The position numbers and the translations under genes were made by a program. From NCBI GenBank assembly GCA_948567375.1, contig OX419760.1, positions 5,828,001-5,892,000 on the forward strand: a DNA stretch of 64,000 nt, given 5' to 3'. Below the pieces are notes generated by a model. The model saw nothing but the letters and a program-made list of their open reading frames with translations, made no database searches and was not told the DNA's origin. Below are positions 34,346-45,756 of the stretch, in pieces (position 1 is the first letter of the stretch; every line of letters starts with the position of its first letter). This stretch comes from Lunularia cruciata. Taxonomy: Eukaryota; Streptophyta; Marchantiopsida; Lunulariales; Lunulariaceae.

Positions 34346-35499
34346 CTATCTCCTCTAGAATCCCCAAGGAACTCTATTGTGACAAAAGTAACCAGAAGTT
34401 GCAAGCCGCAATCAAAAACACCGCAAGTGCCAATTTACCAACCAAATGTCATCCACTAATGTAGTTCTAACTATGAAAACTATACTAAGGGAAATAGCAA
34501 CCTATAGATTACCATCACAAAATGCACTCTCATGGTCTATAAGTCATCACTTCCTACCTCACCAAAGAGAAACATAGGTAGTCTGACTGGTCATCACTCT
34601 AGTCTCACTACCAAGAGTAGACCAGAGCACCAACAGTATAAAGTTAGGGTAGCTCAAACAAACAAGAAGCAAAGAATAAAGGGGGTCCAATCACAAGAAA
34701 TCTAAATGAAAACACTCCATTTCATAAATCAACACTAGATTGACTCTGCCACCATTTGGCATTTGACATAATATGCATTATCTATTTCCTAAGATACCAA
34801 GATCACCAAGAATAGAATCAAATTGTCTTTCCCAACCAAAGCTACAAGTGTATATATAATAGTGGAATAGTCACTTGGACAACAAGTGAAGGTGGACCAA
34901 TTGGCTAAGCACTAGTCTAGGAACCAAAGAATTGGTGTCAAACCCTATTGTGCACAATCTAGCAGGGTGGGTAGATCGTGCCAAACAATGACCAAAATCT
35001 ACTCTAAACTAGCTAGCCTCATGCCAACAAGCTGGCTTGCTGGCCCTTCTAGGTCTTCGTAGCCTCTCATAGCCCACAGTCCTATGCCTTGAAGCCTCAG
35101 ATCAATATTTGATCTATCACTCCATAATCTGCCAACAATTGGGTATTTATTACAGTCAAGCCACACCCACTCCACCTAAGAGAATCCAAGTGAAGTTTGA
35201 TGGCCTCTATCCACCAAAGCCAAGAACTTGAAGGCTTAACATTAGAGAAGTGAGCTCTTTGGAGCTGCACCTCAAAAGTATACCCCTTGGTCTCCAACCC
35301 TAATGGTCCTATTGATAGCTCATTTGATGGTACAAATGGTGCTAAGTGACGGTGGGCCCCATCATGTAATCAGTACTCCAAACACAAAATTTTACCATCA
35401 ACAAGTAGTCTATGAGTAACTACCAAAATACTCTTGACTACCAACACTACTACTCTATAGTCCGAGAAATCTAGGTGCAAAGCTACAAATGGTAAGACA
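34346..35499 (-). mobile_element. Truncated second copy of the methyltransferase-bearing retroelement (leader and LTR only)
   Basis: 34370-35097 matches the leader of the first copy (27165-27960), and 35098-35499 matches the LTR segment found at 28534-28982. All coding parts are absent. It is more diverged than the first copy, hence older, and it too abuts gene 2 of the large DNA element. Fossil. Confidence 0.8.
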
Positions 35500-37960
35500 T
35501 CTTCTATGTTTTGAGTTTGTGGGTTCTTGGAACAAGGACTTTTGCACTGGTGTATATATGCTTTCAAGGCTTTGTTCCAATTGATGGGTGCACTTGTGGC
35601 ACCAACTATGCGGCCCAAGATTGTACAAGGGCATTTGGTTCTCAACACCAAGACAAAGTTGAGGAGATTTGGTGTGGAGGATTATGATTGGAAGAGTTAG
35701 CATTTTGAGCTATCATTGCAGAGGTGTGGAGTTTGCAAAGCCAATTGAGTAGACCTAAGGGACACAGGTTCAGATTCACCGTCCTTGGGCAGATACTCAC
35801 TCACCTCTTCATGGAAAGAGGTTTCATTTTTGAGGAAGAAGTGATGTACTTGAGTGATGGAAAGGAGAAGATTATACATAATGAAGAGGACAATGATCAT
35901 GATCATGAGGATGTAGAGAGTGAGGGTGAGGACACAAGTGTTAATGATTGGGAGGATGAGGTGGGTGAGTGATTGATTAGATATGAGTTTTGGCATATAT
36001 ATTTGTATATTTTCATTTTTTTAAAACACACAATTGTTGGTTGTATATACCATTACCAGATTTAATAAAAGAGTTAATTTAACATGCCTTAATTAATGAA
36101 CTTGTGTATTTACTTGATTCAAAAGTGAGTTTTACTTGATGGATGACTAAATGTACCATTTGTGAACAAGTGTTTAACAGATTTGTGTTGAGTCACATGC
36201 CTTACCAGTAGTGAGGTTATTGAGTGATTTTTCTAGGGGGAGAGATCCTTCTCCATCTTCATCCTTTGATAATGCTCTATCTCCCTCTCCTTCTCCTTCT
36301 CCCATCTCTCTATATGTGGAGAGTGCACCTCATCCCATGCACTTGAGAGTACCGTCACCTTCTTCTTGTTTTGTTGACATCATGTGTGTTTTAGATGATT
36401 GTGTTTGAGTGGTTGAGAAGGGAGAGAGACTTCTGGTTGAGGGTGAGAGTAGATTGGAGAGGGTAGAGGAGCAAAAGAGATTAGTGATTGAGTGCAAGAG
36501 GCAATTGGAGAGTGTAGAGGAGCAAGAGAGATTAGTGCTTGAGCGCAAGAGGCAATTGGAGAGCACAAAGGAGCAAGAGAGACTAGTGCTTGAGCACAAG
36601 AGGTGATTGGAGAGCTTTGAGGAGCATGGTAGATTGTTAGTAGAGAGAGAGACTCCTTGGTGAGTGAGAGGATACTCTTGTTGCAAAGGAATGATGCATC
36701 TGACCTTTATTATTTATGGAATGGAGAGAGAGCAGAGATTAGTTGACTTGGACTTGGACATCCTAGGTGCCGTTGCCATGGCGGAGGGTTATAGGATCCA
36801 ATTACAAAATCAGGCACGAGACTTAGCACTTGCTAGGGAGAAGTGCAAGGATGCACATGTTCAGGTAGAGGAGAGTGAGAATAGTCTAGCTCAGGTGAGG
36901 GCTTGTGTGACTTTTTTCTGGACCAAGACTATGTATTATTGCTCACCAGACCCACACCCGTAGTGAGATGCATATCCATATTGATGCCACCATTATGATG
37001 GATGCCACTCATGTGTTACCTTGCAATGTTGTGACTCAAGAGACCTAAAATTTTGCCTTCCTTTGAGCATGGAGACTTAGTGAACTCTAACTAAGTTTAG
37101 AGAAAGGCTTCAACTCTTAATATATTCCACATATTCTCTTCCCAAGCTTCATATGAAAGAAGATTATTGTTGTGGATGTAACTTGTTTGGCATCATATTG
37201 GATTTGTGGTAGCACCAATTTCCGTGCATGGGAGACATGGACAATTAGGCATGGTTGGTGCACTGAGACACAATCAAGGCCTATAGGATGGGTTGCACAT
37301 CTTAGAGTTTGTCATTTAATCCAATTCTGTTTGCTATGCTTTGAGGTTATCTTGTGGATAGATGTTACTCCAAATGGAGTGGAGTGGTTGCTACAAAGCA
37401 TGTGATAATGGTCAGAACTCTTGGAGTGAGTTCACACCCTATCTGGCCTCATGGCATGTTTGTGTTTTGAAAATATCCAATGAGATGATGAGCTTAGAGG
37501 ACTTAGAGTTAGATTGTATGAGCATCTCACTTCATTAGGTTTACCTCTTCATGATCTTCTTATCATGGAAAATTTTTCACTCTCTTGTTAAAGGAACCAT
37601 CCATATGGTGCTACCCATCCTACCCATTTCCCTCCTTATAGGGTATAGAGAACATCATACATTTATACATTTGGTCATTTGGCCCTTTGATGACTACTTT
37701 GGATAGATTTGTCCATGATGATAGGCCTATTGTTATTTGGGCAGAAGAGGAGTACATCTTGTAGACTAAGTTCTTATTGTAGTGACCCATATTCCCTTCT
37801 TGCTATCAATATCAGCCATCGATCCTTGGATGAGAGAGAGTGGAGTCTTTGGTAGTCATTGAGTCCATGTTGGATTCAACATCATATATATCGGCATAGA
37901 CTTGAGGATGCAGTAGCAACACTTCAACACCATGTTTCATCTCCCTCTTCTTCTTCACCT
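35500..37960 (+). pseudogene. Mobile-element gene 2, copy 2; unrecognised protein
   Basis: This is the mirror copy of 30234-17755, uninterrupted across the site where the retroelement sits in copy 1. The 5' part is shortened relative to copy 1. Blocks in order: the segment ending FGVEDYDW (35500-35700), QILTHLFMERGFIFEEEVMYL (35790-35860), an acidic tract with EDNDHDHEDVESEGEDTS (35880-35945), a coiled coil of 17-residue repeats (36409-36606), CKDAHVQVEESENSLAQVRA (36840-36905), then weaker blocks to 37960. Stops and frameshifts break it. The family is unknown. Confidence 0.45.
36451..36610 (+). repeat. 51-bp coding tandem repeat, three units
   Basis: Units beginning TTGGAGAG start near 36454, 36505 and 36556, with a partial fourth near 36606. 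Each encodes a 17-residue heptad-like coil of the type LESVEEQERLVLERKRQ. The same array lies at about 28990-29150 on the opposite strand in copy 1. Confidence 0.85.
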
Positions 37961-38139
37961 CCTTCTCCTCTAGCATAGTTAGTTGCTTTATACACATCTT
38001 ATGTACATTTATATGTATCTTATGTATCATATTCTCTCTCATACTTCTTTTCACATCTTCTCTAAATCTTTTTTCAAACTCTTATGTATATATTAATTTT
38101 TTATATGTCACTTGTGCCTCATTTTTGGTCTATCCTTAA

Positions 38140-38480
38140 TTGGGTATCATTTGGCGCCTATGAGCACCACACACATACAATGGTGCTATCTCATTGAACC
38201 CTTAACCAAATTGGCACACATTGTAAATGCAAGAGAGACACAACGTCACAGCACGGTGTTGAGCAGCATCACATGTTGCTGAGTGGAGTCTTGTGGCATT
38301 GAGTGCCCATGATCCACATCACGGGGACAACAAGGAGCACCAAAGAGCATTGGCCAATACCCACCATGCACCACTCATGATCAGCGTAAACTTAGGGGAG
38401 GCATCAAGCATTGGCAACAAGCACCGAGAGCATTGAGAAGCATCATCGAGCAGTAACTAGTGCCGGCTAGCATGGTAAAG
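38140..38480. repeat. Degenerate short-word cluster between genes 2 and 1 of copy 2
   Basis: TTTGGCGCCTATGAGCACC, GTGTTGAGCAGCATCAC and GGCATTGAGTGCCCA show the same vocabulary as the copy 1 clusters, at the equivalent place between the two convergent genes. Confidence 0.5.
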
Positions 38481-38619
38481 CACCATTTAACTCCATAGTC
38501 AATCCAAAATACAAAGTCTTAAACATTTGAGCAAACTCATCTTTATTACAAACATACTCGGGTTACATTATTGCATGCTATTTGCTATCACTAGAGTATG
38601 ATGAATTTGGAATAGTGTT

Positions 38620-39295
38620 ATTTTATTTTGAAGGAGAAAGACGATCTTCATGTACAAATTGAGTTAGCACTTTGAAATACATGCTTATTTCCTCATGAGA
38701 TTTTCCTACTTGGAGGAGACTCATTTTGATTTCATGAGTGCTCTTTGACAATAAACTCTTCTCCTTGAACCTGGGTTTGTTTGCCCTAGCTTTCCTTTTA
38801 TCTTCACTCAATTTCTTCTTAGTTTCAACTTTCAACTTCTTTGTCTCTAATCTAACGCTTTCAACTTCTATTTTCATAAGTATTTTCTCTCTTTTCCTCA
38901 TATTGGTGGCTTCTAGTTCAGCTAGTCGTAACCTCTCTTGGGATTCTATAGCATATGCTTTCAACATGGTAATTTTTGCTAAATCATAAGACAATGACAT
39001 ACTAGGAGACATCCAAGGTACCTTACTTGCTGAAATTCCACCTTTTCTCCTCTTTGGGTCACATTCTCCTTCTTGGTTGAGGAAAGTGCACTTGTACCCA
39101 TCCCTTGTAGAAGTTAGTGGAGGAGGTGTAACAAAAGGTGAGTCCACTACCGGCACAACAAATGGTGACTCCTCCTTGGGTGATTAGATTCCATTATCCA
39201 TGTAAAAATTAGGAATATTTTCCACTCCTAGGATGTCTGGGACAAATTGGGGGCATGAGTTTGGGAGCACCACCTTTGGAGGAGATGAGAATTAA
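38620..39295 (-). pseudogene. Mobile-element gene 1, copy 2, 3' part: linker and coiled coil
   Basis: An open frame of 177 codons (39156-38623) starts in the Pro/Thr linker (VVDSPFVTPPPLTSTRDGY) and runs through a strongly charged coiled coil (LAELEATNMRKREKILMKI, ETKKLKVETKKKLSEDKRK) to HEIKMSLLQVGKSHEEISMY. It is cleaner than copy 1 (16480-17060, + strand). The 5' half lies at 46330-45757, displaced by inserted retroelement DNA. Confidence 0.6.
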
Positions 39296-39299
39296 GAGC

Positions 39300-39958
39300 A
39301 CTCCTAAGCACCTTCATGTAATACCAATAACTAGACACATCATCTATGATTGAAAATAAGCTTAGTAACATCTGGGAGGATGTTATGTATGATGGGCTAG
39401 GTAGATTAGATAGAGGTATAATCAAAAGATTACTGCTACTAATAGTGCAAGAGCTGAAAATAGCTTGAATTTGTAATACCAAAAGCTAGACATATTATCT
39501 AAAGATGGAAATTGGCTTGGTAACATTTGGGAAGATGTTATGCATGATGGGATAGGTAGTTCAGGTAGAATGTCACCAAAAGAAGACTTTTACTTATAGA
39601 GCAAGAGCCAAAAATAGCCTAGAAACTTCAGAGCCAATTTTGGAGGCTTAAAGGATGAATTAGGCCTTGAAGCAGTCTTCATTTCTCCCAAAAAAGTGAA
39701 GGTAAGCCTTCCCTCCCCTTTGGTTTGTCTCATTGAGAGCTTTCCAATGGTACCTTAACTACATGATTTGGAGATTCCTACAAGAAGCTTCCCTAAAGAT
39801 TCTCTTAGGTCAAAGATGGTTTGACCAACCAAATATGATCAGAATCAACATGTCACCCATGCATACAACCAATCTAAGGGCAAAGCTTGCTTACATGTCA
39901 CCAATCCATATATCTGATCCAAGGGTGGAGCTTCCTTTGGTGGTGTCTACTTTGCTAT
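39300..39958. repeat. Inserted segment of unknown type with a 155-bp imperfect tandem repeat
   Basis: This segment, with 45634-45745 on the other side, is absent from gene 1 of copy 1, so it is a separate insertion or rearrangement into which the chromodomain retroelement then went. Units beginning TGTAATACCAA start at 39317 and 39472 and share CTAGACA, GTAACAT and GATGTTATG blocks. I cannot name the element. Confidence 0.55.
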
Positions 39959-40356
39959 TGTAAAAGACCAAAACCGAGGAGAGAAATAGGAGAATGGAAG
40001 ATCACATTGGGACACTTGAATGTGGGTAAACTCCAAATGCCTATCCTAAGCTTTGGTTTTGGTATTTATAAGGAGCATACAAGGCTCTTGATAAGCTTCT
40101 CAAGAAGCTTCCTTGAGCCATTTTCTTGGAGTGCAAGCCAAGTTAACTGAGAAGCTTCCTTTTAGAAGTCGCCTACTTGGTTTGCAAGCTAAGCTAGTTG
40201 GAAGCTTCTAGAAGCTACTTACTTGGGTTGCAAGTTTAGCTAGCTATGAAGCTCACAAGAATTTTCTAGATATTTCTAGGATATTCTAGGCTACTTTGGC
40301 CTATTCACTACCTCGTTAGCCCTAACTAACTTTGTTGCTAAACTCCATATTGTTAC
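39959..40356 (-). repeat. 3' LTR of the chromovirus, with heat-shock-element-like motif
   Basis: A 398-bp LTR starting TGTAAAAGACC and ending ATTGTTACA as written on the + strand. It contains many GAAnnTTC blocks and, at 40200-40214, gGAAgcTTCtaGAAg, a perfect three-unit heat shock element (nGAAnnTTCnnGAAn). Confidence 0.88.
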
Positions 40357-40381
40357 ATATTCCCCCCCCCCTCCTCCCCTT
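40357..40381 (-). promoter_or_regulatory. Polypurine tract of the chromovirus
   Basis: On the minus strand a run of As and Gs, dominated by about ten consecutive Gs, directly precedes the 3' LTR, as expected for the plus-strand primer. Confidence 0.85.
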
Positions 40382-40417
40382 ACTGCTAGTTGGTGACATC
40401 CTAGTCGCTATTGAACC

Positions 40418-40657
40418 TTCAAATTCTTGGATGGCCATTTGTGCATTTTTGAGATGAGAAAAAGGTTTCCATGTGGCATCATGAAGGAGATACTCTTTCC
40501 AAAGGACCTTGTACTCCTTATATTGTCGCCGGCCCCATTGAATGTGGCAACTTGCAATTATATGATCAAATTTGTACTCCTCATGATCATGGATAGGGAT
40601 GGGAGGAGGAGAAGGAGGTTGGATACAAGAGGAAAAAGAAGAATGAGTTAGGAACAA
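40418..40657 (-). pseudogene. Chromodomain at the chromovirus integrase C-terminus
   Basis: HEEYKFDHIIASCHIQWGRR followed by EYKVLWKEYLLHDATWKPFS and NAQMAIQEFE has the chromodomain pattern: an aromatic-Lys-Val-hydrophobic-Trp-Lys strand, then Thr-Trp-x-Pro, then a C-terminal helix. Chromodomains bind methylated histone tails and guide integration of chromoviruses into heterochromatin. The same domain is at 55250-55400 in the truncated copy. Fossil. Confidence 0.85.
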
Positions 40658-40999
40658 AAGGTTTTAACTTGGAAACGTGGAAGACAAGGTGGATGTGCAT
40701 ATGACAAGGCAAGGCAAGTCGATACGCAACAAGAGAGATGATGTGGGCGACATCAAAGGGGTCCTATCCAATTAGGGGCAAGTGTACAAACTTGGGTATC
40801 AAGTGGGAGAGGTAGGTTACTAGAGGAGAGCATGACTTTTTCACCAACTTGAAAGGTGAGATCATGACAATGGTGGTCCATATATTTGACAATTATGAGC
40901 AATAAGGAGATGAGACTTGGCTTGCTGGAGCGATTGGGCTATGTGGTCAAGAAGGTTGAAGTATGAGGGACATGAGATGGAGGAGGAGTAAGAAGGGAA

Positions 41000-41908
41000 T
41001 CTAGAACAAGTGGATCTTGGCCAAAATTGAGAAAGAAAGGAGAGAATCCGGTGCTTGCCTATTTGGGATTATTCTATGCAAACTCTACAACTGCAAGACA
41101 TTCATCCCAATTGGTGTTGTGAACGTTGACAAAGGCACAAAGCATATTTTCCAAGGTGCAATTTTCACGTTCAATTTGTCCATCAATTTGAGGATGATAG
41201 GCAATGGACAAAATAAGCTTGGTGCCGAATATTTGGAGGAATGCTTGCCAAAATTTCTTGGTGAATCAATGATCACAATCAAAGATGAGTACACGCAACA
41301 TCCCATGATGTTTGAATACATATTGAAGTGGATCTATGCCAAGGTTGGAGTATCCATAATATCAAATATCATTACCAAATTGATTTTCTTACTAAGCTTA
41401 TCCACAAACACCACAATTGTTGTGTGACCTTGCTTTGTCTTGGGCAAGGATGTGATGAGATCTAAGCTCACATGTTCTCAAGGAGTAGATGGAATGGGGA
41501 GTGGTTGAAGGAGTCCACTCAGTTTTTGCTTATTGGCCTTGTTATGTTGGCAACTCTCACATGATTGAACAAACTCCCAAACATCTCGTGCCATGTTGGG
41601 CCACCACTATCTGCGTTGGAGGGCACTCAATTGTCCACACCCATGTGACTAGCAATTGGTAAGTCATGGGTTTCTTGAAGGCATATAAGTCGAAGATCAC
41701 CTTTGGTTGGAACATAGATCCGGTCCTCATGGAATATAAGGCCTTTCTTGTAGGAAAAGGTATTGTAATCCTTGTTGTATGTTGCAAGACAACCTTGTAC
41801 CATTTGAAAGAAAGGATCTTGTTGTAGAGTTGTTTGAAACTCAATTTGGACTTTGGAATCAATGGATACCTTTGTTATTGCTACTGTGATGAGAGGAAGA
41901 GACTTCAA
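41000..41908 (-). pseudogene. Integrase region of the chromovirus
   Basis: QDPFFQMVQGCLATYNKDY leads into GLIFHEDRIYVPTKGDLRL and QETHDLPIASHMGVDN, the N-terminal zinc-binding part of Ty3/gypsy integrase. The catalytic core follows on the same strand to about 41000. Fossil. Confidence 0.8.
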
Positions 41909-43200
41909 ATCAGGTTTTCATTATAAGGCATCAAGGATGACATGGAACCAACGGGGTTTGTACTCCAATTTGATATCAAAAAATTGTAGCTGTTCCTCCC
42001 ATTGATGATATCAAATTTTCATGTATTCCAAATGTAATGTTTGCAACAAGGGCTTGTGATTAATTTGTATGACCACATGTTTCACCAAGAGATAATGCCT
42101 CCATATCTTGGTGGTATATATCATTGCTAGTTGTTCCCAATCACAAGCAGAATAATTCCTTTTCAATGTATTTAGTCTTCAAGATACAAAGGCAATGGGA
42201 TGCAATTGATTTGTGAATTTGTGTTGCAACACGGCTCCATTTGAAAAGTTAGAAACATCAAAATCAACCACACTTGGTAGTTGAGGATCATATGGTTGAA
42301 GAATTGGTCTTGAAGACACCATATGTTTCAACTTCTACAATGCTTCTTTGTGCTTGTTGGTCCATTGAAAACTCAAGTTCTTCTCCTAGAGATCGGTCAA
42401 TGGTGCGGCCACATGAGCATACTAGTGAATGAACCCATCGGTAAAAACCAGCCAATCCATTAAATGCTCATACTTTAGTAGCATCCTTTGGAGTAGGCCA
42501 ACTAGTGATGGCCTTGATTTTCTCCTCTTCCATCTTGATCTCCTCCGATGAGATCCTATGACCCAAGAAGGTAACTTCCTTCTACCAAAAGGCACACTTC
42601 AACTTCTTGCAATAAAACTTCCACTGTTGTAGTCACCTTAGGACTTCTCATACATGATTCACATGTTCTACCTCTATCTTACTATAAATTAAGATACCAT
42701 CTAAGAACACCACCATATATTGATCCAACAGTCCATCCAACACCCAATGCATCTGATCCATGAAGACTGTTGGAGCATTAGTGAGCCCAAAAGGCAAAAA
42801 TCTCTACTCAAAATGTCCATAACTTGTGCAAAAGGTAGTCTTTTTCACATCTTCCCTATCAATAAGGATTTGCCAATAGCCGCTACAAAGATCCAACTTG
42901 GAGAAGTATCATGCTCCACTCAATTGATCAAGCAAGTCATCAATTTGAGGCAAGGAGTATGCATTCTTCACTGTTTTTTTATTGAGCCCATGATAATAAA
43001 TGTAAAAATGAAGTCCTCCATCCTTCTTTGGAACAAATAGTATCGGTGCTTCCCAAAGGAGATGTACTATGTCATATGAAATCCTTCTCTAACAACTCCA
43101 TGAGTGTTGTTTGCAACTCCTCCAACTCCTTTGGTGAGAGCCGATTGATTGGTCTACTCATTGGATTAGTCCTTGGTAATAACTCAATCTTGAAGGGCAT
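41909..43200 (-). pseudogene. RT and RNase H region of the chromovirus
   Basis: The region aligns on its coding strand with RT and RNase H of the truncated + strand copy (52690-53960), including the polymerase palm segment and the thumb-to-RNase H stretch near 42500-42380. It is poorly preserved as open frames. Fossil. Confidence 0.75.
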
Positions 43201-43627
43201 ACCATGATCAAAGGATAATCCTTTCAGTAGATCATCCAAAAATACGTCCGCAAACTCCTGAACTATTTTTCAATTATTGCTTGATGAGGCTCTTGACCCT
43301 CCTTAGGTTCTCCTTGTGCAATCAGCTTGATCCATACCACAAAGATAGACTTATCTTCTTCCCAAGCTTGCTCTATAGCTACTTCAATGAAAAACCTCCC
43401 ATCTAAGGACTTATCTCCCTTCAAGGTTTGCTCTATGGGTTTCCTTACCAACTTTCCACCTTAGGACTTCACTTCCTTCAAAGCGTGCTTTATGGCTGCT
43501 TTCCTTACAAACTTCTCATCTTGGGACTTCTCTTCCTTCAAAGCTTGCTCTACAGTTGCTTTCTTTACCAACTTCTCATCTTGGGACTGGCTATTCTTAG
43601 GTGTCTTACCCAACAGTGCCAAAAAAT

Positions 43628-44037
43628 CTAATAGGAAATTCCTACCTTGGTGTTATACTTGAATTTATTTTCAAGTCCAATCAATTGAACCTTATGATGT
43701 TCAAGCCAAGGTAGTTCAAGCAAAGGTAGTCCTAGAATGACATCATAGTGAAGAGTGCCCCTACAAACCTCATACACTCCAAATACTCCTTCCCAATCTT
43801 GAAGGTAATAGGATATAAGACACAAAATGCAAAACCCTTTCTACCATCCGCCATCATCAATCTACTTCCAATTACTAGCTTGATAAGAATACTCAATTCC
43901 CTTGCTAATTGCATAGATATGTAATTCTTTGAACTTCCAGAATCAACCAAAATCCTACAACTATGATCAAATATTGTACTTTGCAAGTGAAGTAAACTTA
44001 TATAGGTTGAGTCTTCAATCTCATTGGAACTAACCAA
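43628..44037 (-). pseudogene. Aspartic protease region of the chromovirus
   Basis: The motif CRILVDSGSSKNYISMQLAR carries the catalytic Asp-Ser-Gly. DVILGLPLLELPWLEHHKVQ is the second conserved part, as in retropepsins of Ty3/gypsy elements. Fossil. Confidence 0.85.
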
Positions 44038-44099
44038 GTTCCCAACATGTGGCTCAAAATCTCCTATTGGGATTCATCACTTCCTTGATCAATGTGCTC

Positions 44100-44966
44100 C
44101 ACAAACTCCATCTAGGCAATTTATCAAGGTCGCCCATTCTTGAGTTACATTCAACAATGCAATGTCCAACTTGGTGATAATAAAAACAACCACCATTTTG
44201 TCACAATCTTTCTCTATCCATTGTACCAAGTGGTCTCCATGGGACAACATCAATCTCCATTGGTGCCAATTCCTCCACGTGTGTAGTGTATTGGTAGGTT
44301 CTATGTAGATCAAGGTCAAGACCAAGTTGTTGCAACCAAGGAATCAAAGTGCTAAGCCAACTTCATGGCTTCTTCCATATTTTGTGGCTCCTATATGGTC
44401 ACCTCCAATTTGGTTTGTGACTTCAAGCCACTCACAAACCAATCAAGAACTTCATTTTCTTGTATATTTGGAAATTGCATGATGATGTTTTGGAATTGCA
44501 TGATGTAGCTTTTTACAATGCCAATCTACTTCAACTCTGCCAACTTATCTCGTATGGCTTGTGTGGCATTTATAGCTTGAAATTGACCAAGTATTGTATT
44601 CTTTAATTCTACTCATGTCAAGATTGGTACAACAATTTGTCGTCCAACTTGCTCCACTCAGAATCACCACCAAATTTTTGCCATGCCATCCAATTGGCTA
44701 GAAGTCAAGAAATTTTAATTTTGTTCATCTTGAAGATTTGTAGCTTCAAAGTAATGTTTGCCATCAAACACAAAATTCTCCACTATTCTTGGGAGATTTT
44801 AAACCTTCAAACACCTTGGGTTTTGGAAATCAGATTTGATCTTCTCCATCTCAAATTGTTGCACTCTTTACATGTTCTTGTCATTGATGATCTCGTTCAT
44901 CCAACAATCAAATAAGGTGCTTGATTTGTTGCTACATAGCAATGATAACCTTGGGTATTGCAGCCA
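44100..44966 (-). pseudogene. Gag region of the chromovirus
   Basis: Lies between the primer site and the protease. A CCHC-like zinc-knuckle pattern is recognisable near 44205-44160 (HQVGHCIVEC). The capsid part upstream is decayed. Fossil. Confidence 0.6.
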
Positions 44967-45218
44967 TGGCTACTACTCTATCCCATTACTCTAGGTTTAT
45001 CTAATTTATTAACACATAGATACAACATGTCCACCTTTCTCTCTAAATTACAACCAGAAGTATCAAGTGTTCCTTAGACAAGGTGATTGCATGTAGAAAA
45101 TCCTACCCAAAGCATGAGGTGATGAATTGTGTGAAATGATGCTTGGGTAGTACTTGGACACAAAAATCCCAATGGTTTGGTGGAGGTGGATTTGATGATC
45201 CATAAATTTCATCCATCC

Positions 45219-45238
45219 CATTCTTGCTTTAATACCAA
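45219..45238 (-). promoter_or_regulatory. Primer binding site of the chromovirus (initiator Met tRNA type)
   Basis: On the minus strand the bases after the 5' LTR read TTGGTATTAAAGCAAGAATG, close to the TGGTATCAGAGC start complementary to the 3' end of initiator tRNA-Met. This fixes the orientation of the element. Confidence 0.8.
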
Positions 45239-45633
45239 TGTAAAAGACCAAGACCGAGGAGAGAAATAAGAGAATGGAAGATCACATTGTGACACTTGAA
45301 TGTAGGTAAACTCCAAATGCCTAGCATGAGTTTTGGTTTTAGTATTCATAAGGAGCATACAAGGCTCTTGAGAAGCTTCTCAAGAAGCTTCCTTGAGCCA
45401 CTTTCTTGGAGTGCAAGCCAAGTTAACTAAAAAGCTTCTCAAGAAACTTCCTTCTAAAAGTCACCTACTTGGCTTGCAAACTAAGCTTGTTGGAAGGTTT
45501 TAGAAGCTTCTTACTTGGGATGCAACTTAAGCTAGCTGGAAAGCTTCCTAAATACTTCTAGAATATTCTAAGCTACTTTGGCCTATTTGCTACCTCGTTA
45601 GCTAACTTTGTTGCTAAACTCCATATTGTTATA
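45239..45633 (-). repeat. 5' LTR of the chromovirus
   Basis: A 395-bp LTR matching 39959-40356 with short indels. It also carries GAAGCTTCTCAAGAAGCTTCC, a paired GAAnnTTC array. Confidence 0.88.
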
Positions 45634-45756
45634 GTTATATAATACAGTCAAGGTGCCCCTTTGGTGCATTGGAGATTGAGTGTGAAATTGTGTGTTTCTT
45701 CTTTTGTGTTTCTCTTCATGTCTCCTATCCTCAGAAGATTACACTTCATGGACCTC

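Larger units (their letters stand above)
39959..45633 (-). mobile_element. Ty3/gypsy chromovirus with both LTRs
   Basis: A 5.7-kb element on the minus strand: LTRs at 45239-45633 (5') and 39959-40356 (3'), initiator-Met-tRNA-type primer site, Gag, protease, RT, RNase H, integrase, chromodomain, polypurine tract. Flanks GCTAT (39954-39958) and GTTAT (45634-45638) fit a 5-bp target duplication with one difference. The LTRs are about nine-tenths identical by eye, so the insertion is old. The element is a fossil with many breaks. A 5'-truncated relative is at 51955-55974 and a solo LTR at 62798-63231. Confidence 0.9.

Noticed and set aside
35724-35972. 82-codon acidic + strand frame as a separate gene
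   Set aside because: It is a fragment of gene 2 of the DNA element (also present on the minus strand near 29659-29860), not a stand-alone gene.
36451-36610. CRISPR-like array
   Set aside because: The 51-bp units are contiguous and encode a coiled coil, without unique spacers; the genome is eukaryotic.
40361-40381. C-run as assembly artefact or microsatellite
   Set aside because: Its position next to the LTR and its purine sense on the coding strand fit the polypurine tract, though its exact length could be uncertain.
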